31,249 nt of DNA from an uncultured Bacilli bacterium (GCA_949025205.1 CARMXJ010000013.1:1-31249), one strand, 5' to 3'. Positions 7,037-15,403 are shown, counted from the first letter of the stretch. Numbers and translations: made by a program. The notes: a model not told the origin generated them from the sequence alone.

Positions 7037-8510
7037 AATAAGTTACCTTTCCAATATTATTGTATTTTATTAGATATGTTTTGTCATATAAATGTTCTAA
7101 TTCTAAAATTGTATCCATTATTTTTTGGCAAGCTCTAAAATTTGCTTCCATTGTTAGATGATAATTTGGTTCTATATAAGGTCCAAGGGGATTTCCACCA
7201 GCTTTTGATAACTCCAATAGGAAATGTCCTATATATTTTGAACGTAATAAATCAGCCATTCCTGTAATTTTATTTGGATATCCCATTTTTTCATAGGAAG
7301 ATTTAATTCCTGTTTTTTCAATATAAGTTTTTTCTACTTCTTTTAAATATTCTGTTGCAATGCGATTGTTGATATAAAATGAAAAATCACGAAAATTAGA
7401 TTTATCGTTTGCATCATAAAACGGCTCTACATATAATTGTCCTCCTGTACCATGACAATTAAAAAAAGCATAACAAGAATTTTCTATTTCTTTAAAAAAA
7501 TTTAAAATGGCCACATTTTCCGGAGCATGAATAAATTCTGTGAAGTCTGTACTGGTAGTTCCAAATGGACTTACACAACTTTTTGGTAATGGGTAAATTG
7601 GATTTGAATAGACTATATCTTCTTTTTCTATTCGCTTATTTAATTCATGAAAATAAAATTCATTATTGTCATTTAAATTTACCCCGCTTGCATTTGCAAT
7701 AAAATTGGCAAGAGTACATATTGGAAACTCATTATTTTGGTATAATTTTTCTAAGGCATTTCTTAATTGTATATGGTTATTGTCTATTAAAGGAATGCAA
7801 TCTAAATTTATGTTGTTAAAAGGCTCTAAATAGACTATTTTTGTATTATCTATATATGTTTCTTGTATATTTTCTTCCCATAAATATTTTATATCATTTT
7901 TTATTTGATTTTCTTCTACAAATAATGTTGCTGTTAAAAATTGTATTAATTCTTTAAAACTAAATTTTTTATTGTAAAAATATTTCCAAAAAGAAGTAAT
8001 AATATTCTTTTCTTGGGTGGAAAATCCATATTTTTGACAACAAGTGCAGATAATTTGATTTAAATTATTGATTTTAACATTTTGATTTCGATAATTTAAA
8101 TAGTACTGTTTACAAAAACGTAAAATTTCCTCTTGATTCATATCTTTCATTACAGATTTTAAGGCATAGGTGGTAGTAAAATATCCTTCAGGATTTTGGC
8201 AAGGTATAAAATCAATTGTAAATAAAGTAGGATTAAAATTTTCAAAAATACCATTTCCTAAAGCTAGATTATTCATAAGTTGTAAAATAAAATCTACACT
8301 AATAATTTCATTACCATGAGTTCCACCCATATAAACAATATGTAGCGGACCGTCGCCTATTTTAAAATGTTCGATAGGAAATCCACAAGAGCTTTTACCA
8401 ATAGGTTTCAATTTAATTAACGGAAACTTATTTTGATTATTTTTTTCTATTCTTTTTAAACGCTTATAAAACAAGTCAAAATCCACTATTTGAAAAGAAA
8501 TTGTATACAT
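6990..8510 (-). CDS. Divergent M14-family zinc carboxypeptidase-like protein
   Basis: The 506-residue protein carries the M14 metal site: HGNE (His65, Glu68) after a hydrophobic strand, the third ligand His353 in FFNCHGTGGQ, and the likely catalytic Glu433 in FLLELSKAGG. QNPEGY (105-110) matches the N-P-D/E-G motif. M14 enzymes remove C-terminal residues or split D-Glu/Dap bonds in wall peptides. Two things are unusual. The GVDLNRNF substrate motif reads GVNLNDNNEF (276-285), so the Arg is lost. About 165 residues are inserted between NPEGY and that motif, where other members have a few dozen. No signal peptide is seen. AGGTG lies seven bases before the ATG, and the gene starts five bases after the upstream gene's stop. 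Confidence 0.8.
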   Translation of the reverse strand: MYTISFQIVDFDLFYKRLKRIEKNNQNKFPLIKLKPIGKSSCGFPIEHFKIGDGPLHIVYMGGTHGNEIISVDFILQLMNNLALGNGIFENFNPTLFTIDFIPCQNPEGYFTTTYALKSVMKDMNQEEILRFCKQYYLNYRNQNVKINNLNQIICTCCQKYGFSTQEKNIITSFWKYFYNKKFSFKELIQFLTATLFVEENQIKNDIKYLWEENIQETYIDNTKIVYLEPFNNINLDCIPLIDNNHIQLRNALEKLYQNNEFPICTLANFIANASGVNLNDNNEFYFHELNKRIEKEDIVYSNPIYPLPKSCVSPFGTTSTDFTEFIHAPENVAILNFFKEIENSCYAFFNCHGTGGQLYVEPFYDANDKSNFRDFSFYINNRIATEYLKEVEKTYIEKTGIKSSYEKMGYPNKITGMADLLRSKYIGHFLLELSKAGGNPLGPYIEPNYHLTMEANFRACQKIMDTILELEHLYDKTYLIKYNNIGKVTYYEQTRTRTWKKDSSK

Positions 8511-8515
8511 TTAAA

Positions 8516-8989
8516 TCACCTGATTTTTAGAGTAATAACAAGTTTCTTAATTAAAGTTTGATTGTGGTTTAATATGATTTGATTTAATTTTAATTTTCCC
8601 CAAAAAATTAAGTCTCTTTCAATTTCTATACTATGGTCTTCAAATTTATCTAATTTTATTTCGGCAAAACCAAATTCTTCTAAAGAATATTCTTGGTAAT
8701 CTGATAAATTTATTCTATCATTGACATATCCTCTAATATCAAAAAAGTTATCTCCGATTTTAGTTATTACATGACTTTCAGAAACGTAAAAGGATACATT
8801 TCCATTAAATATAGCGTATAAAATACGTGCAAAAGAGGGGCAATGTCCCAAATAGTAAAAAGAAATAGCATCTCGATGTAAATGATTATATTTATAATAA
8901 AAATCAGGGAAAATGGATGTTAAAGCCGTAATGAATTTTTCTATAATATCTGGGTTATTTAAAATATATGATAGTGAATAATCTTTCAT
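8516..8989 (-). CDS. Small protein with papain-like Cys-His-Asp arrangement, unknown substrate
   Basis: No named family is recognised. The 157-residue product contains GHCPSFARILYAI (Cys50), ESHVITKIGDNFFDIRG (His73, Asp84). This spacing and the 'C-x-x-[FA]-A ... H-V-x-x-[KI]-G-x-x-[FY]-D' pattern recall papain-like or NlpC/P60-type folds, where Cys and His form the catalytic pair and Asp orients the His. There is no signal peptide. It is first in a three-gene operon with the M14 and YkuD-like genes, which supports a role on peptides or muropeptides but does not prove it. GGGAGGT precedes the ATG, and a good -10/-35 pair lies just upstream. It could instead be a non-catalytic structural relative. 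Confidence 0.65.
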   Translation of the reverse strand: MKDYSLSYILNNPDIIEKFITALTSIFPDFYYKYNHLHRDAISFYYLGHCPSFARILYAIFNGNVSFYVSESHVITKIGDNFFDIRGYVNDRINLSDYQEYSLEEFGFAEIKLDKFEDHSIEIERDLIFWGKLKLNQIILNHNQTLIKKLVITLKIR

Positions 8990-9015
8990 GAATAACCTCC
9001 CTTTGTTAAAATAAT

Positions 9016-9043
9016 ATTATACATGGTCATAGAAGATTATCAA
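9016..9043 (-). promoter_or_regulatory. Promoter of the Cys-His-Asp / M14 / YkuD operon
   Basis: On the minus strand: TTGATA (9043-9038), a 16-base spacer and TATAAT (9021-9016), about 27 bases before the start codon. A weaker divergent promoter for murF (TTTACT 9066-9071, 18 bases, TAAGAT 9090-9095) lies back to back with it. Confidence 0.65.
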
Positions 9044-9122
9044 AATAAACGAATTCATAATTACATTTACTTTACATATAAATCTATGATAAGATAAAGT
9101 CGAATTTGGAGGTTTTTAGAAT

Positions 9123-10517
9123 ATGCAAAAAGCATTAACCATAGAAGAAATAACAAAAATTTGTGATGGAGAATTATTTTGTGGAGATAAAAGTGTAGTA
9201 TGTAATACATTTACAAAAGATACAAGAGCTATAAAAGAAGGAGATACTTATATCGGAATAAAGGGAGATAACTTTGATGGAAATCTTTTTTATAAAGAAG
9301 CTTTTTCAAGTGGAGCAAATGCAGTTATTTTAGAAAAGTCATCATTTTTAGAAGAAGAAAATTATTCCTATAACAAACCAATTATTCTGGTGGATAATGC
9401 AAGAGTTGCTTTAAAAAAACTAGGAGAATACAAAAGAAATACATCTTCTGCTTATTTTGTAGGGGTTACTGGAAGTGTTGGAAAAACAAGTACAAGAGAT
9501 GTGATTTATAGTGTTTTAAATGCAGAATACAAAACATTGAAAACAGAAGGAAACTACAATAACAACATAGGGCTTCCCCTAACACTTTTACGCCTTACAG
9601 ATGAAAAGGCAGCTGTAATTGAAATGGGAATGAATGCTCTAGGTGAAATTGATTATTTAACTAAAATTACAAAACCACATATAAGTGTTATTACAAATGT
9701 AGGAACAGCACATATTGGAGAATTAGGTTCTAGAGAAAATATTTTAAAAGCCAAATTAGAAATCAGAAATGGAATGGATGACGAGGGAATCTTAGTTATT
9801 AATAATGATAATGATTTGTTGCATGAATATTACCAAAAAAATCCAAAAAATATAATAACGGTTGGTATAGATAATGAAAGTGATTATCAAGCTAAAAATA
9901 TAGAATTACTAGAAAATGAATCAAGATTTACAATTTTTTATCAAGGAAAAGAAGAAGAAATTATCTGCCCAGCACCAGGAACTGCTTTTGTTTACAATGG
10001 TTTAGTTGCCTTTGCTGTAGGAACACTTCTTAAAATGCCTCCTGAAAAAATAAAACAAGGAATAGCCTCCTTTCAAATGACTAAAAATCGTTTAGAAATG
10101 TTTGAGATAAAAGAGAACATTACCATTATTAATGATGCTTATAATGCAAGCATTGATTCTATGAAATCCAGTTTAGAAATTTTAAAAAACAAAATAGCAA
10201 CGAGAAAAATTGCTGTTTTAGGAAGTATGTTAGAATTGGGTGATTTTTCAGAAACCCTTCATAGAGAAGTGGGAAAGTACGTTTGTCAAAATGAAGCGGA
10301 CATCCTAATTACTGTAGGGAAAGATGCAAAATTTATAGCAGCAGAAGCGCTAAATAAAGGAATGAAAGAAGAAAACGTATATAGTTTAGAATCCAATGAG
10401 GAAGCTATAAAAAAACTAAAGGAAATCCTAAGAAAAGAAGATATTGTTTTAATAAAAGCTTCCAATGGTATGCATTTTAATAAAATTGTAGATAGTTTAA
10501 AAGAATGGAAAGATTAA
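9123..10517 (+). CDS. murF: UDP-N-acetylmuramoyl-tripeptide--D-alanyl-D-alanine ligase
   Basis: MurF adds D-Ala-D-Ala to the UDP-MurNAc tripeptide with ATP, the last cytosolic step of the wall precursor peptide. The 464 residues show the Mur-ligase order: an N-terminal UDP-binding domain (DTRAIKEGDTYIGIKG, 33-48), the P-loop GVTGSVGKTST (114-124), EGNYNNNIGLPLTLL, the central ATPase signature AVIEMGMNALGEI, and the C-terminal domain with NDAYNAS and LGSMLELG. EGNYNNNIG and NDAYNAS are characteristic of MurF rather than MurC, D or E. GGAGG lies eight bases before the ATG. The gene is divergent from the peptidase operon and appears monocistronic, since the nfeD-like gene has its own promoter. 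ddl, often a neighbour, is not nearby. Confidence 0.96.
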   Translation: MQKALTIEEITKICDGELFCGDKSVVCNTFTKDTRAIKEGDTYIGIKGDNFDGNLFYKEAFSSGANAVILEKSSFLEEENYSYNKPIILVDNARVALKKLGEYKRNTSSAYFVGVTGSVGKTSTRDVIYSVLNAEYKTLKTEGNYNNNIGLPLTLLRLTDEKAAVIEMGMNALGEIDYLTKITKPHISVITNVGTAHIGELGSRENILKAKLEIRNGMDDEGILVINNDNDLLHEYYQKNPKNIITVGIDNESDYQAKNIELLENESRFTIFYQGKEEEIICPAPGTAFVYNGLVAFAVGTLLKMPPEKIKQGIASFQMTKNRLEMFEIKENITIINDAYNASIDSMKSSLEILKNKIATRKIAVLGSMLELGDFSETLHREVGKYVCQNEADILITVGKDAKFIAAEALNKGMKEENVYSLESNEEAIKKLKEILRKEDIVLIKASNGMHFNKIVDSLKEWKD

Positions 10518-10518
10518 A

Positions 10519-10571
10519 ATAAAAACTCTAGTTTTAATTTTCTTGTATTCTGCATATTTTAGTAGTATATT
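10519..10571 (+). promoter_or_regulatory. Weak hairpin, then promoter of the NfeD/SPFH pair
   Basis: A short AAAAC-TCTA-GTTTT hairpin (about 10521-10534) with a T-rich tail may attenuate murF read-through. It is followed by TTGTAT (10543-10548), a 17-base spacer and TATATT (10566-10571), about 24 bases before the next start codon. Confidence 0.5.
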
Positions 10572-10594
10572 AAAAACATAAAAGAGGTGAAGTT

Positions 10595-11020
10595 ATGGAA
10601 ATGTGGATGATTTGGTTAGTTATCATATTTCTCTTAATCATAGCAGAAGTAAGTACAATTAACTTAGTATCCATTTGGTTTATCGCAAGCGGAATTGTTT
10701 CTTTAATCATTTCAATATTCTATGATAATTTCTATGTTCAATTTGCTGTATTCGTTATCCTAGGAATTATTCTTTTATTAACTACTAGAAGTTTCTTAGA
10801 ACGCTTCATTAAACCAAAAAAAGAATCGACTAATCTAGACCGAGTTATCGGAATGGAAGCCGTGGTTACAGAACCAATTGAAAAACATGTAATTGGAGAA
10901 GTAAAAGTCGATGGAAAACGCTGGAGTGCTATTTCAGAAGAAGAATTTAGCGAAGGCGAGGAAGTTATCGTTGATAAAATCGATGGCGTAAAATTAATGG
11001 TTAGAAAGAAGGAGAAGTAA
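10595..11020 (+). CDS. NfeD-like membrane protein (short form, OB-fold C-terminus)
   Basis: The 141-residue product has three hydrophobic segments (about 4-24, 27-43 and 47-65) and then a soluble beta-rich domain. That domain starts with VIGMEAVVTEPI and includes GEVKVDGKRWSAI and GEEVIVDKIDGVKLMV, the NfeD OB-fold pattern (G-x-A-x-t...G-x-V...G-x-x-W-x-A). This short form lacks the ClpP-like protease domain of long NfeD proteins. NfeD proteins pair with SPFH/stomatin proteins in membrane microdomains, and here the SPFH gene starts one base after this stop. AGAGGTG precedes the ATG. The exact role is not known; support of membrane organisation or quality control is inferred from the pairing. 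Confidence 0.88.
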   Translation: MEMWMIWLVIIFLLIIAEVSTINLVSIWFIASGIVSLIISIFYDNFYVQFAVFVILGIILLLTTRSFLERFIKPKKESTNLDRVIGMEAVVTEPIEKHVIGEVKVDGKRWSAISEEEFSEGEEVIVDKIDGVKLMVRKKEK

Positions 11021-11021
11021 A

Positions 11022-11915
11022 ATGCCATTTTTAATTGCTATATTAATATTAATTATTTTGATTGCGATTCCAAGCATCAAAGTTGTACCACAAGCAAAAA
11101 GCTATGTAATAGAAAGATTAGGTTCTTATTATACAACATGGAAAAACGGACTACACGTTAAAATTCCTTTTGTAGACCGTGTTGCAAACACAGTTACTTT
11201 AAAGGAAATTGTAAAAGATTTTGCACCACAACCAGTGATTACAAAAGATAATGTTACGATGCAAATCGATACGGTAGTGTATTTTCAAATTACAGATCCA
11301 AAATTATACACTTATGGAGTAGAATACCCAATAAGTGCGATTGAAAACTTAACAGCTACAACATTACGTAATATCATTGGAGAACTAGAACTAGACCAAA
11401 CATTGACTTCAAGAGATATCATTAACTCAAAAATGCGTTCTATTCTAGATGAAGCAACAGACCCATGGGGAATTAAAGTAAACAGAGTAGAAGTTAAAAA
11501 TATTTTACCACCAAAAGATATTCAAGAAGCGATGGAAAAACAAATGCGTGCTGAACGTGAACGTCGTGAAAAAATATTACAAGCAGAAGGAGAAAAGAAA
11601 TCAAGTATCCTAATTGCAGAAGGAGAAAAAGAAAGTGCTATTTTAAGAGCAGAAGCTGACAAAGAAGCCCAAATTAAACGTGCTGAAGGAGAAGCAGAAG
11701 CAATGCTTAAAATAAAAAATGCCGAAGCAGAAGGAATTAAATTACTTAAAGATGCGAAAGCAGATTCTTCTGTACTGACATTAAAAAGTTACGAAGCTTT
11801 AGCAAAAGTTGCCGATGGACAAGCAACAAAAATCATTGTTCCATCTGAACTACAATCTATCGCAACAATTGGTACAACGCTAAAAGAAATGATATCAGAT
11901 AAAAAGTCAAAGTAA
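11022..11915 (+). CDS. SPFH/Band 7 (stomatin/QmcA-like) membrane protein
   Basis: The 297-residue product has an N-terminal membrane anchor (3-22, mostly Ile/Leu) and then the SPFH domain: VVPQAKSYVIERLGSYYTTW, KIPFVDRVANTVTLKE and the conserved IENLTATTLRNIIGELELDQ. A long charged coiled coil follows (about 175-245), with repeats such as ILQAEGEKKSSILIAEGEKE that mediate oligomerisation, and then a conserved C-terminal block (ADGQATKIIVPSELQSI). This is the stomatin/QmcA type and not HflK/HflC or flotillin. It forms large ring or cage oligomers in membrane microdomains, typically with its NfeD partner, encoded immediately upstream. AGAAGGAGAAG provides the ribosome binding site. A hairpin terminator closes the operon. 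Confidence 0.92.
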   Translation: MPFLIAILILIILIAIPSIKVVPQAKSYVIERLGSYYTTWKNGLHVKIPFVDRVANTVTLKEIVKDFAPQPVITKDNVTMQIDTVVYFQITDPKLYTYGVEYPISAIENLTATTLRNIIGELELDQTLTSRDIINSKMRSILDEATDPWGIKVNRVEVKNILPPKDIQEAMEKQMRAERERREKILQAEGEKKSSILIAEGEKESAILRAEADKEAQIKRAEGEAEAMLKIKNAEAEGIKLLKDAKADSSVLTLKSYEALAKVADGQATKIIVPSELQSIATIGTTLKEMISDKKSK

Positions 11916-11933
11916 AAAAACTTTGCTTTTTTT
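11903..11933 (+). terminator. Terminator after the NfeD/SPFH operon
   Basis: AAAGTCAAAG (11903-11912) pairs with CTTTGCTTTT (11921-11930) with one mismatch around an A-rich eight-base loop, and runs into a T7 tract. It overlaps the end of the SPFH gene. Confidence 0.65.
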
Positions 11934-11947
11934 AAAGTAGAAAAAGC

Positions 11948-11976
11948 TTGCACAATGAAAAGTTTTGTTATAGCAT
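11948..11976 (+). promoter_or_regulatory. Possible promoter of the TPR gene
   Basis: TTGCAC (11948-11953), a 17-base spacer and TAGCAT (11971-11976), 30 bases before the start codon. The -10 box is weak, so this is tentative. Confidence 0.4.
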
Positions 11977-12006
11977 ATATTTGTTTTTTATTAGGGGGGA
12001 ATAACT

Positions 12007-12870
12007 ATGTCAAATAGACCAAAAGCAAAAAAATATTTTAATGAAGCTTATTTTAAAAGTATAGTGAAATTGGCAGAAGAATATAGATTACAAGAAGCTA
12101 TTTCAGAATATCAAAAATATATAAAAGCCTATCCAGAAGATGTATCAGGATATACATTGTATGCAGATGCTTTAATAAAAGCTAATCGCCTAGAAGAAGC
12201 AAGCGGGATTTTAGAACATGCAAGTGACATAATAAATAAAAAAACACCAGGTGTAGGATCAGACTATTTAATGATGATTAAAATAAAATTATTATGTTGT
12301 CAAAAAAAATATAAGGAATGTTATGCTCTTTTTAGCAAAAATAAACATGTATATATAAATAGTGGTAAGTCACTCAAAAAGTTGAGTCTATTTCTAAGAA
12401 AAAAGCTTGGCTTCCTATGTGAAGCAGATTACCAAAATTTAGATTATTTTTCAAAACAGATTCTTGATTATAGTGAAGATAAAGCTTTAGAACATATAAA
12501 AAAACATTTAGATTCTGGTGAGAGTAGTGTATTTATTGATACCTTTCCAGTAGAAGAAATGTATGCAAAATTAAGAGAAATGTTACCTTTAGAAGGAAAA
12601 GTAATTGCATCCAATATGACAGATTTATATCTGTTTAAATATATAGCCAGTGGATATGTTTCCAATAGACTAGTAGATTATTTTCAGGTAATAACATTGC
12701 AAGATTCCAATGAAATTATTGCAATGTATCCTTATGAAAATAAAGAAAGAAGATCTTTTATTGATTTAGCGCCTGCTTTAGAGGAAGAACCCTTAGCTTT
12801 AAAAAAAGTAAGTCAAATTGAAAAATTTAATCGAAAATATGGAAATTTTGATAATAAAGTAAAAAAATAA
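12007..12870 (+). CDS. TPR-repeat protein with uncharacterised C-terminal domain
   Basis: Residues of about 18-120 form helical pairs with TPR character: EEYRLQEAISEYQKYIKAYP, then GYTLYADALIKANRLEEASGIL, then a third pair with QKKYKECYALF. The remaining half, about 160-270, has no fold I recognise. It contains the ordered stretches SSVFIDTFPVEEMYAKLRE, NRLVDYFQVITLQDSNEII and AMYPYEN, which look like a beta-rich domain of their own. There is no membrane segment or signal peptide, so it is likely cytosolic. A G-rich site (AGGGGGGA) is seven bases before the ATG, and the gene has its own promoter. TPR suggests a protein partner; no neighbour indicates which. The gene is followed directly by a decayed glycosylase. 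Confidence 0.75.
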   Translation: MSNRPKAKKYFNEAYFKSIVKLAEEYRLQEAISEYQKYIKAYPEDVSGYTLYADALIKANRLEEASGILEHASDIINKKTPGVGSDYLMMIKIKLLCCQKKYKECYALFSKNKHVYINSGKSLKKLSLFLRKKLGFLCEADYQNLDYFSKQILDYSEDKALEHIKKHLDSGESSVFIDTFPVEEMYAKLREMLPLEGKVIASNMTDLYLFKYIASGYVSNRLVDYFQVITLQDSNEIIAMYPYENKERRSFIDLAPALEEEPLALKKVSQIEKFNRKYGNFDNKVKK

Positions 12871-12880
12871 AAGGCCTTAA

Positions 12881-13063
12881 GGTCTTAATATTAAAGCCAT
12901 TTTTGCAACAGGCAAAACGGCATATAAGTATTATCTAAAATTTTTTGAAAATAAAATTAATTTACCTATTTTTAGTCTTCCTAGTCCTTCTCCAGCCAAT
13001 TGTAAGGTAAAAAAAGAAGAATTAATAAAAGAATATGCGGTGATAAAACAGTTTTTAAACTAA
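12881..13063 (+). pseudogene. C-terminal stub of a DNA-deoxyinosine/uracil glycosylase-like gene
   Basis: From base 12881 an open stretch with no start codon encodes GLNIKAIFATGKTAYKYY, then PIFSLPSPSPANC, then EELIKEYAVIKQFLN and TAA at 13061. The 'F-x-T-G-K-x-A-Y...LPS-x-SPAN' block and the helix after it are the C-terminal end of the mismatch/uracil-DNA glycosylase superfamily (the hypoxanthine-DNA glycosylase group), which removes deaminated bases. About two thirds of the gene, including the N-terminal catalytic motif, is missing. An in-frame TAA (12878-12880) lies directly upstream, and the TPR gene ends just before that at 12870, so a deletion joined the two. No product is expected. Confidence 0.65.
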
Positions 13064-13111
13064 ATGAAATGATGATAATTTTTGTAGAGAAAGAAAGTTA
13101 CAAAGAATTAT

Positions 13112-13137
13112 AGAACAAATATAGTTCTTTTCTTTTT
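13112..13137 (+). terminator. Terminator before priA
   Basis: A short stem AGAAC (13112-13116)/GTTCT (13124-13128) with a seven-base loop is followed by a T-rich run (TTTTCTTTTTT). It sits just ahead of the priA -10 box. Confidence 0.5.
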
Positions 13138-13141
13138 TATT

Positions 13142-13162
13142 TGTTATAATCCTAATAGGTGA
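13142..13162 (+). promoter_or_regulatory. Extended -10 promoter fused to the priA ribosome binding site
   Basis: TG (13142-13143), one base, then TATAAT (13145-13150). AGGTGA begins six bases later (13157-13162) and ATG is at 13169. A start about seven bases after the -10 box would put the 5' end at the ribosome binding site. No good -35 box is present, as expected for an extended -10 promoter. Confidence 0.65.
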
Positions 13163-13168
13163 AACAAC

Positions 13169-15352
13169 ATGTTTATTGATGTACTAATCGAATTAAAAAA
13201 CAAACAAACAGACCAAACGTATACATATGAAGTACCAAAGCCTTTACAAGAGAAAGTCGCTATTGGAAAACGTGTAAAAGTAAGCTTTAACAATCGTTCT
13301 TTAGAAGGATTTATTTTAAATATAAAAAAAACACAACCAGAAAATATGAAAATTCTTCCTATCAAAGAAGTAGTAGATGAAGAAGTCGTTTTAAATGAAG
13401 AATTAATAGAAATAGGAAAGTATATCAAAAAAGAATGTCTATGTACGCTTTCAAGCGCTTATGCAACTATGCTTCCAAAAGCTCTAAAAGCAAGTGACAA
13501 AACAAAGATAAACAAAAAATTTCAAGTATATTTAGAATTAGAAAAAACATACGAAGAAACCATTCCATTATGTACAAACGACAAGCAAAAAGAAATTGTT
13601 GCTTTTGTAGCAGGAACTGCCAATTGTTTAAAAAAAGAAGCGAATTTAATCTCTTCTTCTAGCGTAAACACCTTATTAAAAAAAGGAATGCTAAAAGAAG
13701 TACAAGAAGAAATGTATCGTTTAAAAGAAATGAATGTGGTAAGTGATGTCAAAAAAGAATTAAACTACGAACAAAAAAAAGTCTTCAACGCTATAACAAG
13801 TAAATTAGACCAATTTAAGAAGTTTTTATTATGGGGAGTAACAGGAAGTGGAAAAACCGAAATTTATATGCAAGTAATAGAGCGTGTTTTAAAAAAAGGA
13901 AAGACTGCCATTGTTTTAGTTCCCGAAATTAGTTTGACACCGCAATTTGTTTTTCAATTTAAATCGCGTTTTAAAAATATTGTTGCCGTATTGCATAGTG
14001 GTTTGTCCGATGGAGAACGATACGACGAATGGCGAAAAATAACCCGTAGTGAAGTGAAAATCGTAATAGGAGCTCGTAGTGCTATTTTTGCTTCCTTAAA
14101 AAATTTAGGAATTATTATTGTGGATGAAGAACATTCAGAATCCTATAAACAAGAAAACAATCCTAGATATAATGCGATTGATGTTGCAGAATTTCGCGCT
14201 GAATACAACAAAATTCCCATAGTCCTTGGAAGTGCTACTCCAACATTAGAACGAATGGCAAAAGCCAGTAAAAATTTATACGAACTTTTACCGTTAAAGC
14301 ATCGTGTAAATGAAAAACCACTTCCGACTTGTACCATTGTGGATATGGCCCCGGAAATAAAAAAAGGAAATGCCTTTCTAAGTGAAAGGTTAAAAGTAGA
14401 AATAGAAAGTGCTATAAGTCGTAATGAACAAATTATTTTGCTCCTAAATCGTAGAGGGTATGCAACAACCATTACTTGTAGCAGTTGCGGTTTTACTTAC
14501 AAATGTCCTAATTGCGATATTACATTAACGTATCATAAAACCAAAAACAATTTAAGATGCCATTATTGCGGATATACTATTTTTAAAAATGATAAATGTC
14601 CTAAATGCCAAACTGATTTAAACTTCTATGGGTATGGAACAGAAAAAGTAGAAGCATACTTAAAAGAAGAATTTGATGATATAAGAGTTCTTCGGATGGA
14701 CACAGATACAACAAGAGGAAAAAATAGCTATGAAAAGATGATAGAAGAGTTTAAAAATCAAAAATACGATATTTTACTTGGGACCCAAATGATTAGCAAA
14801 GGTCTTGATTTTCCCAATGTTTCGGTAGTAGGAATCATTAATGCCGATACAACCCTAAATATCCCAGATTTTAGAAGCGGCGAAAGAACGTTTGATTTAC
14901 TTTATCAAGCAGCAGGAAGGGCAGGAAGAGGAAATACACTTGGCAATGTCATTATACAAACATTCAATAAAGACAACTTTATCTTAAAATGTGTAGCAGA
15001 ACAGGATTATGAAAAATTTTACCAATATGAAATGAACATACGAAAAAAATTAAAGTATTCGCCGTATTATTATTTAGTGAGCTTAAAAGTAACCAGTAAA
15101 GATTATGAACTATGTGGTCACGAAGCCAAGAAAGTTGCAAATTACTTAAAAAAACATTTGTCTAGTGAATCTATCATTTTAGGTCCTACAACTTCTAATG
15201 TATTTAAAGTAAACAATATATATCGTTTTCAAATCATCATCAAATATCGTTTTGATAAATCGCTTACTTCCACTTTAGAAGACTTAGATAAATTATTTCG
15301 CATTAATAACAAAGTAAACTTAGAAATTGATAAAAATCCTGTTAAAATATAG
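13169..15352 (+). CDS. priA: Primosomal protein N' (replication restart helicase)
   Basis: PriA recognises stalled forks and D-loops and reloads the replicative helicase, unwinding 3' to 5'. The 727 residues show the family order. The 3'-DNA-binding domain is N-terminal (1-100). The helicase has Walker A GVTGSGKT (223-230), the DEEH box (VDEEHSESYKQ) and the GSATPTLE motif. The zinc-binding insertion uses Cys437, 440, 446, 449, 464, 467, 477 and 480. Helicase motifs V and VI follow (LLGTQMISKGLDFPNV, YQAAGRAGRG), then the C-terminal domain. AGGTGA lies six bases before the ATG. In many Firmicutes priA is followed by def and fmt. Here three unrelated genes separate it from fmt and def is missing. 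Confidence 0.97.
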   Translation: MFIDVLIELKNKQTDQTYTYEVPKPLQEKVAIGKRVKVSFNNRSLEGFILNIKKTQPENMKILPIKEVVDEEVVLNEELIEIGKYIKKECLCTLSSAYATMLPKALKASDKTKINKKFQVYLELEKTYEETIPLCTNDKQKEIVAFVAGTANCLKKEANLISSSSVNTLLKKGMLKEVQEEMYRLKEMNVVSDVKKELNYEQKKVFNAITSKLDQFKKFLLWGVTGSGKTEIYMQVIERVLKKGKTAIVLVPEISLTPQFVFQFKSRFKNIVAVLHSGLSDGERYDEWRKITRSEVKIVIGARSAIFASLKNLGIIIVDEEHSESYKQENNPRYNAIDVAEFRAEYNKIPIVLGSATPTLERMAKASKNLYELLPLKHRVNEKPLPTCTIVDMAPEIKKGNAFLSERLKVEIESAISRNEQIILLLNRRGYATTITCSSCGFTYKCPNCDITLTYHKTKNNLRCHYCGYTIFKNDKCPKCQTDLNFYGYGTEKVEAYLKEEFDDIRVLRMDTDTTRGKNSYEKMIEEFKNQKYDILLGTQMISKGLDFPNVSVVGIINADTTLNIPDFRSGERTFDLLYQAAGRAGRGNTLGNVIIQTFNKDNFILKCVAEQDYEKFYQYEMNIRKKLKYSPYYYLVSLKVTSKDYELCGHEAKKVANYLKKHLSSESIILGPTTSNVFKVNNIYRFQIIIKYRFDKSLTSTLEDLDKLFRINNKVNLEIDKNPVKI

Positions 15353-15403
15353 AAAAAAGAAAATAATGTGGTAGAATAAGAGAAGTTTAGGAGGGTTTTG
15401 TTT

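Noticed and set aside
12871..12904. Possible terminator after the TPR gene (GGTCTTAATATTAAAGCC)
   Set aside because: The stem has a mismatch and a two-base loop, and the bases are part of the glycosylase remnant; support is too weak.
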